Assembly: GCA_036939755.1 (NCBI GenBank)
Contig: JALLAZ010000426.1
Location: 1-32,118, forward strand
Source of the DNA: Stephanodiscus triporus
Lineage: Eukaryota; Bacillariophyta; Thalassiosirophyceae; Thalassiosirales; Thalassiosiraceae
Direction: 5' to 3'
Length of the DNA: 32,118 nt
Positions 1 through 10,376 of this stretch are shown here, one piece after another. A program made the position numbers and the translations under genes. A model generated the notes under the pieces. It ran no database searches and was not told the DNA's origin. It saw nothing but the letters and a program-made list of their open reading frames with translations. The stretch's first letter is position 1; each line of letters opens with the position of its first letter.

Positions 1-1
1 G

Positions 2-1132
2 CTGTTGGGCCTACCAGCAGATGCGCTGGACAAGGAGATGAAGCTTACGCAAGATCTGATGGAATTGTTCGTCGAATACCAGGTCCCAAGTGATATGCTG
101 TCATACAGCGGCTTTTTAGAGCATGTGACCACACAGGATAAGGTGTTCAACGTAAAGGACAACGTTAAGAGCGTGCTGGATGTTGTCAACGAGGGAAAAG
201 AAAAGCAGCTTAAGTCAGAACAGGCTAAAACAGAAATGGCAATGGAGGGGATGCTGCAAGGGTTTGCTGCAAATCATGTCGTACCACTGACGGGTGAAAC
301 GCCTATTTTTGGCGCAGCCGCAAGCCGAATAATTTTGGGCAAAGCCTCAAGCCCAATGCACAAAGTTGCTGCATCGCAAGAAATTCTCATTGGGTCACCA
401 ATGGAAACGAGGGCCAAAATGGCCGCATCGCAAGCAAATCTTTCTGCCAGATCATATCCCTACGCGAGGTGCACCGCACCACCAATACATGCTCGCTCAA
501 GTATCTCGGGAGACATGTTGTGCAGCACGTTTGCATCAGATGGAATGCAGAGCATTCATCATAACCAAGAGGGACGGGAGAGAAGCAGTAGCTCTAGCGT
601 ACCAAGAAGTCAGTCAGTACTACTTCCATCTGCCCGAGGAGTGGATTTCACTCTAATACCACAGATCCTTGACGAGGCTATCGAAAAGTGTGCACAAAGC
701 ACCGCTCTTCGGTCCACTACTATAAAGACAGGAAATTGGAGAAGAAGCAGGCAGGAAAATCTCTTGACGAATCCAAAGCAAATGCAACTCAGTAAAGATG
801 ATACCAAGAAAGAGAGGAACAAGGCATTTGACCTCCTGGATGCCCTCAGCCGTAGCGGTTGCTTTCCAATCGCGTATTCTGATCTGCATGTGATTGTCGC
901 TGTTACACATTGCTTTGACAAGGATGTTATGAGCACGGTTGTGTGTGACAATGTCAACCCGATCGAGAAGTTGGAATGCTCAACGCTAATTCTTGCATCT
1001 GCCGTGCATGGGGTTCCGGCAAGGAAGCTTATTGGGGATGCCAACGAGGTGCAGCGTTTGGCAGGGCTGTTGCCTTTACTGCTTCAGCCAGCTGAAAATA
1101 ATGATGTGACGAATGCTGCACAGGAAGGTTAG
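2..1132 (+). CDS. 3' part of an unrecognised protein gene (open at the left edge)
   Basis: The frame is open from base 2 to a TAG at 1130-1132, so the real start lies outside the window and about 376 residues are visible. The first ~80 residues are helical and charged, with a stretch around LFVEYQVPSDMLSYSGF that faintly recalls the segment following a vWA domain in VIT/vWA proteins; this is a weak impression. The middle (~residues 130-250) is Ser/Arg-rich and looks disordered. The last ~110 residues (from about NKAFDLLDALSRSGCFPI) are well ordered, with alternating hydrophobic positions and a Cys/His segment (VTHCFDK), and look like a conserved C-terminal domain. I cannot name the family. 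An intron hidden in the Ser/Arg-rich middle is possible. That it codes is likely because of its length and composition; its function is unknown. Confidence 0.6.
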   Translation: MLGLPADALDKEMKLTQDLMELFVEYQVPSDMLSYSGFLEHVTTQDKVFNVKDNVKSVLDVVNEGKEKQLKSEQAKTEMAMEGMLQGFAANHVVPLTGETPIFGAAASRIILGKASSPMHKVAASQEILIGSPMETRAKMAASQANLSARSYPYARCTAPPIHARSSISGDMLCSTFASDGMQSIHHNQEGRERSSSSSVPRSQSVLLPSARGVDFTLIPQILDEAIEKCAQSTALRSTTIKTGNWRRSRQENLLTNPKQMQLSKDDTKKERNKAFDLLDALSRSGCFPIAYSDLHVIVAVTHCFDKDVMSTVVCDNVNPIEKLECSTLILASAVHGVPARKLIGDANEVQRLAGLLPLLLQPAENNDVTNAAQEG

Positions 1133-1408
1133 GGCTGCTTAAATGTTTCCGCACGCTTGGGCATATTTTGCTTGAAACTGTTGTGATGAGCTTTAAACTA
1201 AGAGCTCTTCTAAATGTGCTATGCCTATATCGTTTAATTGCCTCTCATCATGCAACCTTGTCCACCATGTCCTCTTGGACAAACAAGATATGGGTGTTGA
1301 TGGTGGCACGCACCAGCAAACGCAAATGTATCTCTTCCAGATATTCTACTTTCGACAAAGCCTCTATATGTCAATCGTGGCTATGTCGACAATACCACCC
1401 CCTTTCGA

Positions 1409-2287
1409 TTATTCGATAGCTGGGTTTTTACTTGGGTTGAGATGATTTTTGTCTTGGCTGACTTTTTTTGCTGCAACATCATCGAATGCCCTTCTCTTAG
1501 ACTTTTCATTAAGTCGTGACTTCTTCGCTCGAAGAGGCGTCGTCCAAGAGATGATTTTTGCAGGTGGAGTAAAACGCTTGCTTGACTTCCCCTTAACAAT
1601 CAAGCTGAAATCATTCACGTCACTATTCCCATCCACTGTGTCGTCGTCCCTATCATCTTCGTCAGTAAAGCTGCGAAGCTTTTCAATCTTCATGTCGACC
1701 ATAACATCTCTCTCACCATCCTCGTATGCACTCGATCACTGCAACACCTTCGGATCCCATCGTCATAGTCTTCAGCCGCTGTAGCCGCACATATCGATCG
1801 CCGTGGAAAGAAGGGGGGAGGGATAGGTTAGCGGCGGTTATTGAAATTCATACGTTAGATAAGGGAGCAAAGATGACACCAACAACTCACGCATGCCACG
1901 TCGAGGCGATGTTCTCGATAGTTTCCCAAGTGTGATTGCTGAGCGCTGTTATCCCACCCAGCGGGTTCTGTACATTTGGCACTCCATATCCGTACATCCT
2001 ATCATCCACAATCTTCTCCACCGCGAAGCACATAATATCATAGTCCCATTCCTTTCCCTCCTCCCCCGACAGACTGCTCCAAGATAATTTTTTATCCACA
2101 TAGCTTGGGGGAAAGGTCCGTTGTGTTTCAGCCTGTGCTGGCTGTGTGTCAGAGAACACCGACCATCATGTGAATGTCACCTACCTCCCTTTTCTTTCAC
2201 CTTTGCCTGCCGCAACAATGCCATAATGGGTGGAGTTGAAGTCACTGTGAGCTGTGTTGTATCATGCATGTGACTAGAACTTCTCAT
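1409..2287 (-). CDS. Small basic/acidic protein with an apparent, partly frame-disrupted chromodomain
   Basis: Inferred three-exon gene: 2287-2201, 2141-1891, 1730-1409, with GT-AG introns of 59 and 160 nt and matching phases (0 and 2), giving 219 residues. Exon 1 starts at an ATG. Exon 2 contains FAVEKIVDDR and, later, HTWETIENIASTW, which match the beginning and the end of a chromodomain (VEKIVDxR ... TWEPxENL). The middle beta-strand that should read like Y-x-x-R-W-x-G-Y is absent in this frame, but MYRTRWVG is encoded one base out of frame at 1975-1952. Exon 3 is acidic (DEDDRDDD) and then Lys/Arg-rich, as in nuclear proteins. A chromodomain would bind methylated histone tails; this copy could be a pseudogene, a diverged gene, or a gene hit by sequencing indels. 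The second acceptor (ATCGAG) is weak and the exon 1 join is tentative. Confidence 0.45.
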
Positions 2288-2305
2288 GGCGGGAGAGAGA
2301 AGACT

Positions 2306-2337
2306 CCCGACCCCCGACCCCGACCCCGACCCCGACC
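2306..2337. repeat. Short tandem repeat of CCCCGA units
   Basis: About five consecutive C-rich hexamers (CCCCGA, with one slightly longer unit) directly upstream of the inferred start of the chromodomain-like gene. It is too short to be a telomere tract and lies inside a gene-bearing region; it is a simple-sequence repeat in a promoter or 5' UTR position. Confidence 0.7.
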
Positions 2338-3922
2338 AACGGCGAAACCAACGCGGAAGCTTCGTCCCCGCCCTATCCAGACGGCGTCCACCACACGGCC
2401 TTCACAACCCCTTCGAAAATGCGACGACGAATACGAAATATGAAATATGACGTCGTCTTCTTCGATTATTTGGATGTTGGGCCGATACGATCCCGCACGG
2501 ACAGCTACCTGGGTCTCTCTTTGGCTTTCCCGCCATTTCAGTTCCTAGTACATTCCTACATACGAGCTTTACGCAATGTGATGCACGGGGTTGAATTTCG
2601 GTCTGTAACCAGGTCTACGTTCTACGACTCATGTCGTCGTCGTTTTCGTCGTCGTCGTCCGCCTTCCGCTCCTCCTCGTCGCGCGTCGTCGTAGTCGTCC
2701 CGTCATTCATCGTCCTCCCTCGACCGACGGGCCGCCCCTCCACCCCCGCGAAGGCCGCCTCCCTCGTGGTCGTCGTTTCTCCGCCGGCGATGATGACGAC
2801 GACGACGACTACTACTGCGACGATGGCCTGCCGTCGTCGTCGTCTTGGTACGATCGACGACGACGATCCGAGAAAGCGCAAAGATGCGGATGCCGCTCCT
2901 CCCGATGACATCGGCCGTGGCCCAGCTCGAGGCGCGACGCTCGGGGAAAACGATCTCGGCGATGGCGGTCGAGTCGGACGACATCGAGGAGGGGGGGGGG
3001 GGGGGAGGCATATCGGGGAAGAAGAAGTCGAAGTCCCGACGACGTCACGACAAAGGAGGCGAGTATGGACGAGGAAGAGGAGGTCGCCGGAGGTACGATG
3101 ATTTACCACGAGCAATCAGTTTTGAAGCGATACTGAATAATTCTATTCAGATAGCCTATTAGACATTGATAATAGAGATATTAATTGAATATGATAGAAT
3201 CGGCTTCTACTCTGAGACCGCAATAGCTCGAGAGAGCTTGCTGCGGTGGGACGTGTCGACATGGTAAGATGTTGTCGGAGTGGCTGGATCAGCCACTTCA
3301 CCTTCTTCTTCCCGCAAGATTCGGGCAGAGCGAGAGGAATCTCCCCGCCAGGATTTGCTCCGGCGGGTTTGGGTAAAGATGGTGAGACGTGCGCATCTTG
3401 ACCCAATGGATAATGACGAGCGCCCGTGGCCGTGTCATCGATCCAATTTCTGCTCGCAAAACGAAGTCTCGCAAAGTATTTATCATGATGTGGTCTTTTG
3501 TCTCTTTTCACTTTTCATGGAGATTCGGAAAAGAAAATGAGTCTCTGAGTGAAGATTCGGTATGTACCTCGAGTACTTATGACATATTTCAAATCAATTG
3601 TTGTACTTAGGTAAATAGATATAGAGTAATTAATAGGAGTAATAATTACCATACTCTCAAATAATTACTCTACTCTGGAGTAATTTGTACTTAGATCAGG
3701 TAAATAACTGAAGAAGCCAGACGAGAATCATTCCACAGAAAAACCATTTAATCTGCATGTAGTAGTCTCGCTGAGAGAGAGACAAAATCCCCAAATAAAT
3801 CACCTCCTCTCTCCTTTCGTCCTCCTTGATTGAATTGGTGTCGCTGCAACGGATTGGTCCATTCATCATTCATCCCACCAGTCACCAGTATCACCTTCAT
3901 CGTATAATAGAAAACGAAAACG
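2338..3922. other. Intergenic region with low-complexity GC-rich core
   Basis: No gene can be supported here. From about 2625 to 3060 the DNA is dominated by (GTC/GAC)n trinucleotides and G runs, so several frames on both strands stay open; the translations are Arg/Ser/Asp/Val homopolymers and look like shadows of composition. Positions 3600-3690 are AT-rich with repeated GAGTAATTA/TAATTACTC blocks that can pair. The final ~200 bases are the 5' flank of the VTC gene that starts at 3923. I saw no exact P1BS site (GNATATNC) in 3120-3922. Confidence 0.5.
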
Positions 3923-6696
3923 ATGGTGAAGTTCGGGCTCAAGCTGATGGAGAACCGGGCGGAGGATTACCCCCCGGACGTCTACATGGACTACGATAAG
4001 CTGAAGGCGATCATCAAGGAGCTCGTGTCGAAGAAGCTCGCTAGGTGAGTATGAACGGTTCGTTTTTTTTTCTTCTTGCCATCATCGCGGGGAAGAGAGC
4101 TGCCGATCTGGGGGGGGGGGAGGATTTGCGTGAGCGGCGAAAGTAGGATGGGACTCGACAATGCCGGTCAATTACGCACCAATTCTAGGGATAAGTGCTA
4201 ATGGTGGCGCCAACAACCCTCGAAGCGATAAAGTTTCNCCCCCCCCCCCCCCCCCCCCCCCCAACGACTTCATTACTATTACTGCCACCGCTTCCGAAAC
4301 AACGACGACTGCGACGATTTCGTTTCGAAAAAGGGTTGACTCCACCACCCGCGAGGTGTCTCTGACCGCCCCTCCCCCAACCAACGCCGCCGGTCGCATG
4401 CTCACCAAGGACGATTCCCCCGTGACCGAGGAGGACTTCTACTCCTGCATCGACGCCCAGCTCGCGAAGGTCGAGAGCTTCACGCTCCAGCGCGTGACGC
4501 TCCTGCGATCGGAGATCTCCGACCTTGAGAAGACCGTGGGAACCATCGGGCACGCCCCCGAGGAAATCGAGCGAGTCCGCGAGATGGCCGACGCCGTCGC
4601 CGGGTCCTTCCTCACACTCGAGAAGTACGTCAACATCAACTTCATGGGATTTCACAAGATACTCAAGAAGCACGACAAGAACGCCCCGGCACACGCTTGC
4701 AAGCAGTTCTACATCAACAGGATGCACAACCAGGCCTGGGTGAGGGGGGATTACTCCGACGTCGTGGTGAGGCTTAGCGCCATCTACTCGACCCTGAGGG
4801 ACGATCACGTGGCCGAGGAGAACAAGGACGCGGCCCAGGCGTTCAGCAGGTCGACTACGAAGTACTGGGTAAGGACCGAGGACGTGAGCAAGGTCAAGTA
4901 TGCGGTGTTAAAGCACCTGCCAGTTTTTTTGCAGAAGACGAGCACTGGGGAGAGCGACAGTCAGTTTACTAACAGCGTGTATTTCGATAACGATCAGCTG
5001 GGTGAGATTGTTGAAGATGTTGTTGTAGTTGCTGGCATTAGTTTGGGTACAAAATGTCTTGTCTTGTTAGTTTTATCTTCATCTTGTCATGACACTCAGA
5101 TCTCATGTTATCTTTATACACCGCCTAATTTTCTACCTCACGCCAAAACAAGAGCTTTACCACGGTCGTCTCGACAAGTCCCCCGGCGCAATCGCGTACC
5201 GTTTACGCTGGTATGGATCCGGCGATCCCAATATTGTCTTTTTTGAGAGGAAGACTCATCGAGAAAAGTGGTCGGGCGAGGCCAGCGTGAAGGAACGGTT
5301 CATAGTGAGTAGTATCATGTGTGTGATCGAACTCTTCATTTGAGTTTATCAGTATTGCTGTAGTGCTTGTTTTTTGAGCGCAATATTCACCAATCAATGC
5401 TTGTAATAATGAACCGATGTCACACCCAAACAAAAATAATTATGCAAGGTGCCAGAGTCTGATGTTAAGAAAATTCTTAACGATGAGTACCCCATCGCCG
5501 AGAAGCGGAAGGAGATGAAGAAGAAGAAGGGCGCAACGGAGGCCGAGCTCGACGAGTGGGAAACCCTCGTCCGCGAGATGGTCCAGGTGGTACAGACGAA
5601 GCAGCTTGTGCCCACGATGCGCACGCAGTGCATGCGTACCGCTTTCCAGATCCCCTTCGACGCCACCGTTCGCATATCTCTCGATACTAACCTCTGCATG
5701 ATCTCCGAGCGCGGCTACGACACTATGGGCGGGGCCAAGTGGTACAGGGATCCAGACAAGCCCCTCATGGACAACGAGATCACGCGTTTCCCTCATGCCA
5801 TTTTGGAGGTGAAGATCGAGCTCGGCGGCGCCACGACCGAGCCGCCAGGTTGGGTCGCCGAGCTTCAAAATAGTGGTATGTTGTACGAGGTTCACAAATT
5901 CTCAAAATTCATCCACGGCTGTGCGGTCCTTCTCCCGGAGTACGTCCGCGCCGTGCCCTACTGGATCGACGACGCCAGCATTCGCGATTCCATTCTCCGG
6001 TCTGGTGGGGGGCGTATCCTTGTCAAGGAGGATTCGGAGACGGGGGTCGGCCCCGGCGCGAACGAGATGTACACCCAATTCCTCCCCTTTGGTAATGTGA
6101 AGGAGCCCCACCTTGATGCCAAGGGACGTACCAATGCTACCGCTTCCGTCGTGGAGACGGGGCCGACAAAGAGCTCCGTCGCGACAGGCGATCAGTACTA
6201 TGCCGGAGCCGACGTGTCCGACGAGGAGATACTCAATTCGACCGTGCAGGGGTGCTTCGAGGACACATGCGCGGGATGGATGTTCCCCTTCTGCTCCGGC
6301 TACAACGAGGAGATCCTCGCGCCCACCTCCGTGCAGAAGATCGAACCGAAGGTCTTCTTCGCGAACGAACGCACTTTCCTCCACTGGCTCCACGCGGGGG
6401 TGACGCTCTACACCATCGCGGCGGGGATACTCGCCTTCGCATCTGAGACTGGCTCGGTCTCGGCCCATTTGTACGCCATGGCCCTCCTCCCCATTGCGCT
6501 AGGGTTCTGTATGTACGCCCTCCACACGTTCCTGTGGCGCGCTGAGAAAATAAAGACACGCATCCCTGGCAGGTGGGACGATTCCAGGGGACCGCTGATG
6601 CTGGGTTCGATCCTCGCTGGCGTGTTGCTCATCAACTTCGTGGTGAAATGCAAGGAGATACGTCTTTACTATGAGATGAAGTCGCAAGAGTTGTGA
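3923..6696 (+). CDS. VTC4: SPX-domain polyphosphate polymerase, VTC4-like (vacuolar transporter chaperone)
   Basis: Four exons, 3923-4044, 4334-5001, 5153-5304 and 5449-6696, with GT-AG introns and consistent phases, give 729 residues. VTC4 makes polyphosphate from ATP at the vacuole or acidocalcisome membrane and moves it across. The N-terminus (MVKFGLKLMENR ... YMDYDKLK) is an SPX domain, the inositol-pyrophosphate sensor, continuing to about residue 180. The tunnel-shaped polymerase domain follows: exon 3 has YHGRLDKSPGA, then YRLRWYG (R280, R282) and FFERKTHREKW (K297), the basic nucleotide/phosphate-binding residues of the family. EVKIEL and LPEYVRAVPYW in exon 4 are the conserved acidic strand and the domain end. 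The C-terminus has a DUF202-type membrane part (ERTFLHWLHAGVTLY) with three hydrophobic segments at about residues 625-720. Architecture and length match VTC4 rather than the shorter VTC1. The first intron contains an N and a 24-base C run, so it may be mis-sized. Confidence 0.93.
4238..4262. other. Assembly join: single N followed by a C homopolymer
   Basis: One N at 4238 is followed by 24 C residues. It lies within intron 1 of the VTC4-like gene (4045-4333), so it does not affect the protein, but the intron length here is unreliable. Confidence 0.85.
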
Positions 6697-6875
6697 TCTT
6701 GAGTGGCAGGAGTAGGAATTCTCGCATCGACCATTTCATAATTGCGTCATGCCTTCCACAATCTCTTCCCATGAGAACCTGAATATTGAAACATAAGTAG
6801 TCCTTCTTGTTTAATTGAAACACCTCTACAGTCTTTGAGCGTTTCACTTTCGCTCGATGCCGCACACAAACTCCA

Positions 6876-7108
6876 CCATTTCGGGGCCTACCTGGCGCGA
6901 CCATCGTGGCCACAATTGCATTTCATTGCACAGTGCCTTTTACGCCATTCCTCCCATTTTCCCCTTTATAGGCTGAGAATCACTTTAGGCATGCGCAAGT
7001 TGATAGGGGCCATTTCGGGGCCTACCTGGCGCGACCATCGTGGCCACAATTGCATTTCCCCCCTTTTTAGGCTGAGAAACACTTTTGGCATGCGCAAGTT
7101 GATAGGGG
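6876..7108. repeat. Direct tandem duplication in the VTC4/KAS I spacer
   Basis: Unit 1 spans 6876-7009 and unit 2 spans 7010-7108. Both begin with a block starting CCATTTCGGGGCCTACCTGG and running about 49 nt with no difference, and both end with a block starting GGCTGAGAA that includes GGCATGCGCAAGTTGATAGG. Unit 2 lacks about 35 nt of the middle and differs at a few positions near its end, so this is a real, ageing duplication, not an assembly overlap. The rest of the spacer, 6697-7535, is AT-rich, with no supportable gene. Confidence 0.9.
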
Positions 7109-7535
7109 AATTATGAATCAAGGTATAATGATTGGGGGTATGTATCCCCACAATGAACATTAGATCATTGTGGACACAAACACACACACCATACACCACC
7201 ACAAACGCCATACAGGAGCAGTATTTCTCGACCCTTCTCAGATAAGAGATAATTTAATAAGCGCTTAGACATCATACACTTAAGAGGCATAAGCGCAAGA
7301 CCTCTCTGCCTAATAATGTATGTATTATCAAACATAATAAAAATTCTTCTACTGAAGGGGAATGGGGAAAGAAGGTATGGTGATGCGGGAGCACACACCT
7401 TTTTCGTGGCCTTTTTTCAAATGAGCGCACAGAGGATTGTGGCGCCATGGTCTCAGATACGCCTCCACGAAGTAATTATACATGTCGTTGGGAAGAATAT
7501 ATTATTTCATGTTTAATCGATGTGGATAGACCCGA

Positions 7536-9041
7536 TCACCCTTCGAACTTGTCGAACACGAGCGCGCAATTAGTCCCGCCGAAACCGAAGCTGTTGGACA
7601 TGGCCCGCTTGAACGCGCCGTCCTTCCTCTTCGTCAGGATGTTCATCCCCTCCGCCTCGTCCACCAGCTCCTCGATATTCGCGCTCTCGGCCATGAAATC
7701 GTTGTTCATCATGAGGATGGTGTAGATGGTCTCGTGCACGCCCGCGGCGCCGAGGGCGTGTCCGCTCAGGCTCTTCGTGGATCCGACGTTCGGCTGGTAC
7801 CCCTTCCTCTCGAACAGCCTCTTGATCGCGCCGAGCTCGGCCAGGTCGCCGACCGGCGTCGATGTCCCGTGCGTGTTGATGTACTCGATCGGCTTCTCGC
7901 CGCCGTGGGCGTCGGCGTCCGCCATCGCGAGCTCCATGCACCGTTCCCCCCCGACGCCGGAGGGCGCGACCATGTCGTACCCGTCCGAGTTGGCGGCGTA
8001 CCCCACGAGCTCGGCGTAGATCTTGGCCCCGCGCGACTTGGCGTGCTCGAGCTCCTCGAGGACTACGACGCCGCCTCCCCCGGCGATGCAGAAGCCGTCG
8101 CGGTTCTTGTCGAAGGCGCGACTGGCCTTCTTGGGGTTGTCGTTGTACCCCGTGGACAGCGCGCCCATGCAGTCGAACATGCTCGTGAAGTCCCAGTCGA
8201 CGTTCTCGCCGGCGCCGCAGAACGCCACGTCGGCCTTGTTCAGGAGGATCTGCTCGTACCCGGTGCCGATGCAGTGGGCGCCGGTGGAGCACGCGGACGA
8301 GATGGAGAAGCTCATGCCCTGGATTTTGAATGCCGTCGCCAGCACGGCGCTCACGGTCGATCCCATGGACCGCGTGACCCGGAACGGCCCGACCTTGTTC
8401 TTCCACCGACCACCGCCCTTCACGGCCTCGACGGTCTCGACGATGTCCGGGATGGACGTTCCTCCCTGCCCTAGGATCGCGCAGACGCGCGGGTTCTCCT
8501 GGTACTCCTCCGGCTTCATCCCCGAGTCCTCCACGGCCCTCTGCATGGCCACGTACGCGTACTGCGCGTTCTTGCCCATGAAGCGTAGGTCGGCCTTGGG
8601 GATAAGGCCCTTGAAGTCGGCGTCGGATAGGTCCGGCCTGCCGCGTACGTTCGACTTGATCCCGAGCTCGGCCCACTCGGGGTCGTACTCGAGCCCGGAG
8701 ACGCACTCGTGCAGGGACTTCGTAACGTCCTCGAGGGTGTTGCCGAGGCAGGAGGTGATGCCCATCCCGGTGACGACCACGCGCCTTGCCGCCGCCATGG
8801 AGAGGGAGGTGGCGGTGGAGGCGGACGACGATCGCCGGGAGACTGTTACGAGCGAAAAAGAAAGGGAGGAGGAAAAAATAAAAAAAGCAAAAACGACGGG
8901 GGGTGAGAGAAATCGTTCGCGAACGGGGGGGGGCGGGGATGAAACGAAAAAATAGCCAACGAGGACCACCCCCAAAAAAGAGGAGAAGAAGAAGAAGAAG
9001 GGGGGAAGAAGAAGAAGAAGAAGAAAAACAGTCCTCCACAT
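7536..9041 (-). CDS. fabB: 3-oxoacyl-[acyl-carrier-protein] synthase I (KAS I, FabB-like)
   Basis: Condensing enzyme that elongates acyl-ACP with malonyl-ACP in type II fatty-acid synthesis. The core begins at MAAARRVVVTGMG (ATG at 8798, 420 residues) and is complete. Counting from that Met, the catalytic triad is C170 (SSACSTGAHCIG), H310 (NTHGTSTPVGD) and H347 (SLSGHALGAAG), with K342 before the second His and the C-terminal SNSFGFGGTN. Throughout, the sequence resembles bacterial FabB more than FabF (for example GPFRVTRSMGS, FDCMGALSTGYND, RDGFCIAGGGG). The frame runs upstream to an ATG at 9041, giving 501 residues with a hydrophobic, Phe-rich N-terminus (MWRTVFLLLLLLPP and VVFAFFIFSS), which could be a signal peptide with a plastid transit peptide. 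However, it is encoded by a CTT/CTC repeat tract that could instead be 5' UTR, so the start is uncertain. No intron is seen. It faces the KAS III gene head to head. Confidence 0.93.
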   Translation of the reverse strand: MWRTVFLLLLLLPPFFFFFSSFLGVVLVGYFFVSSPPPPVRERFLSPPVVFAFFIFSSSLSFSLVTVSRRSSSASTATSLSMAAARRVVVTGMGITSCLGNTLEDVTKSLHECVSGLEYDPEWAELGIKSNVRGRPDLSDADFKGLIPKADLRFMGKNAQYAYVAMQRAVEDSGMKPEEYQENPRVCAILGQGGTSIPDIVETVEAVKGGGRWKNKVGPFRVTRSMGSTVSAVLATAFKIQGMSFSISSACSTGAHCIGTGYEQILLNKADVAFCGAGENVDWDFTSMFDCMGALSTGYNDNPKKASRAFDKNRDGFCIAGGGGVVVLEELEHAKSRGAKIYAELVGYAANSDGYDMVAPSGVGGERCMELAMADADAHGGEKPIEYINTHGTSTPVGDLAELGAIKRLFERKGYQPNVGSTKSLSGHALGAAGVHETIYTILMMNNDFMAESANIEELVDEAEGMNILTKRKDGAFKRAMSNSFGFGGTNCALVFDKFEG

Positions 9042-9336
9042 GATCGTCCGTTTGCCGAGATCCGGCGCCGTTGGGAAAAAGCGACGAAGGAAGAATTCCA
9101 AACTCCCCGCCTCCCCTCCCTCCCGCGACGACGACGACTACGACGAAAGCGAGGGAGAGGCAGAGGGGACGCAGGCCCGGACACGCCCCCCCCTCCCGCC
9201 TCCCCCGAGACGAGACGGGGCCACGATGTGCGCGGCGCGCGGGCGGAATGCTCCCCCCCCCACCATCCCATGTCTATATGTTTCGACTACCACCACCCCG
9301 CGCGCCGCCCTCTCGAATCTTTCCGGGATGTTCCTA

Positions 9337-9360
9337 TCATCATCATCATCATCATCATCG
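9337..9360. repeat. (TCA)n microsatellite
   Basis: About eight TCA units in a row, within the spacer between the two KAS genes. A simple-sequence tract with no coding role that I can see. Confidence 0.8.
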
Positions 9361-10356
9361 TTCGTATCCCTAACCCCTATCCTCTCCTCCTTCCCCCCCC
9401 CCCACCCCCACAACCCCCCCCCTCACTCCGGAGAAAACCCAAATGATGCAAATAATGTATTGTGCGGCCACCATGCCCCGCCCATCATCGCGAGACGAGA
9501 CACATTTCCCATCGAGAAAAAAACAAAGAAAAAAAACAAACAAAACAATCAAACACACAGGCCCTTTCTTTTCTCCTTCTTTCTCTCCCCTCGCCCGCGA
9601 GCGAGGAGGAGTCCGACCGACCGACCGCGCGCGCGTGCGCGTGTTTTTGCTGGGGTTCGAATACGACGATCCCCAAATCGTTTCGTTCCACACCCGCGCG
9701 CGTGTCCATGATAATGATGTAGTAACAGGAGCACGAGTCACCCCGTGCCACAACACACACCTCACACACGCGCACACACACTGCGCCGCCGCCGCCGCCG
9801 CCCGAGAGAGAGAAAGAAAGGACGGGAGGGGGGCCGTCGTCGTCTTCGTCATCAAAAAAAGGCGAAAACATTACACGACTCACCGATCGGCGCGAGGGCA
9901 TCTACGAAGAAGAAGGAGGAGAAGGAGGATGTCGTCGTCGCAACAATCGAGCACGACGAGGAGATCGCGATGACGACGAACGCCGACGAGAACTTCATTG
10001 CTATTTTTTTGGGGGGGGGGAGGTTTCCGAATGAATAGTATGCGTTTTGGGTATATTGGTTAGGGGGGTCGGCGTACTATGTTGTACTTAATATATTTAC
10101 TTCCCAGGGCGATTATGAGATTGTTACTTTGGGAGAAAGTAAAAAGTAGGATATAGGATTGTTGTGGTGGGGATGACGACGATGGGAGCGACGCGAGACG
10201 AGCGGAGGGGAGTAGTAGGAGAGTCTCCGGTATTACAACATGAGGCGCGCGCTGGAGGGCGAGGTGTAGATTTCGTCGTCGATTGTTGGACTTGTTGTAT
10301 CTCTAGGAGGTAGCTCTCTCTTGCATGCTCGGAGAGTTCACCATATCATACTAGAA

Positions 10357-10376
10357 TAGAGTACGATAGTACTCTA
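10357..10376. repeat. Perfect 8-bp hairpin with GATA loop
   Basis: TAGAGTAC-GATA-GTACTCTA is a perfect inverted repeat about 560 bp upstream of the KAS III start. It is followed by another CTACTCT. It could be a protein-binding site or a chance palindrome; there is no T run after it that would suggest a terminator. Confidence 0.4.

Noticed and set aside
2615..3162. Overlapping ORFs on both strands (up to 166 codons)
   Set aside because: The DNA is mostly GTC/GAC repeats and G runs, which leaves several frames open at once; the products are homopolymer-like with no domain.
3120..3922. Phosphate-response P1BS site (GNATATNC) upstream of VTC4
   Set aside because: The ATAT words I could find here fail the flanking G or C, so no exact site is supported.
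7734..8955. Long plus-strand ORFs antisense to KAS I
   Set aside because: High GC with strong third-position bias opens the antisense frames; the minus frame carries the complete FabB motifs.
9640..9680. GGTTCGAAT word resembling a tRNA T-arm / B box
   Set aside because: No matching acceptor, D-arm or anticodon arm can be folded around it.
9443..9973. 176-codon plus-strand ORF and its antisense partners in the KAS spacer
   Set aside because: Composition-driven: His, Arg and Thr runs from simple repeats; all frames are similarly open and no motif is seen.
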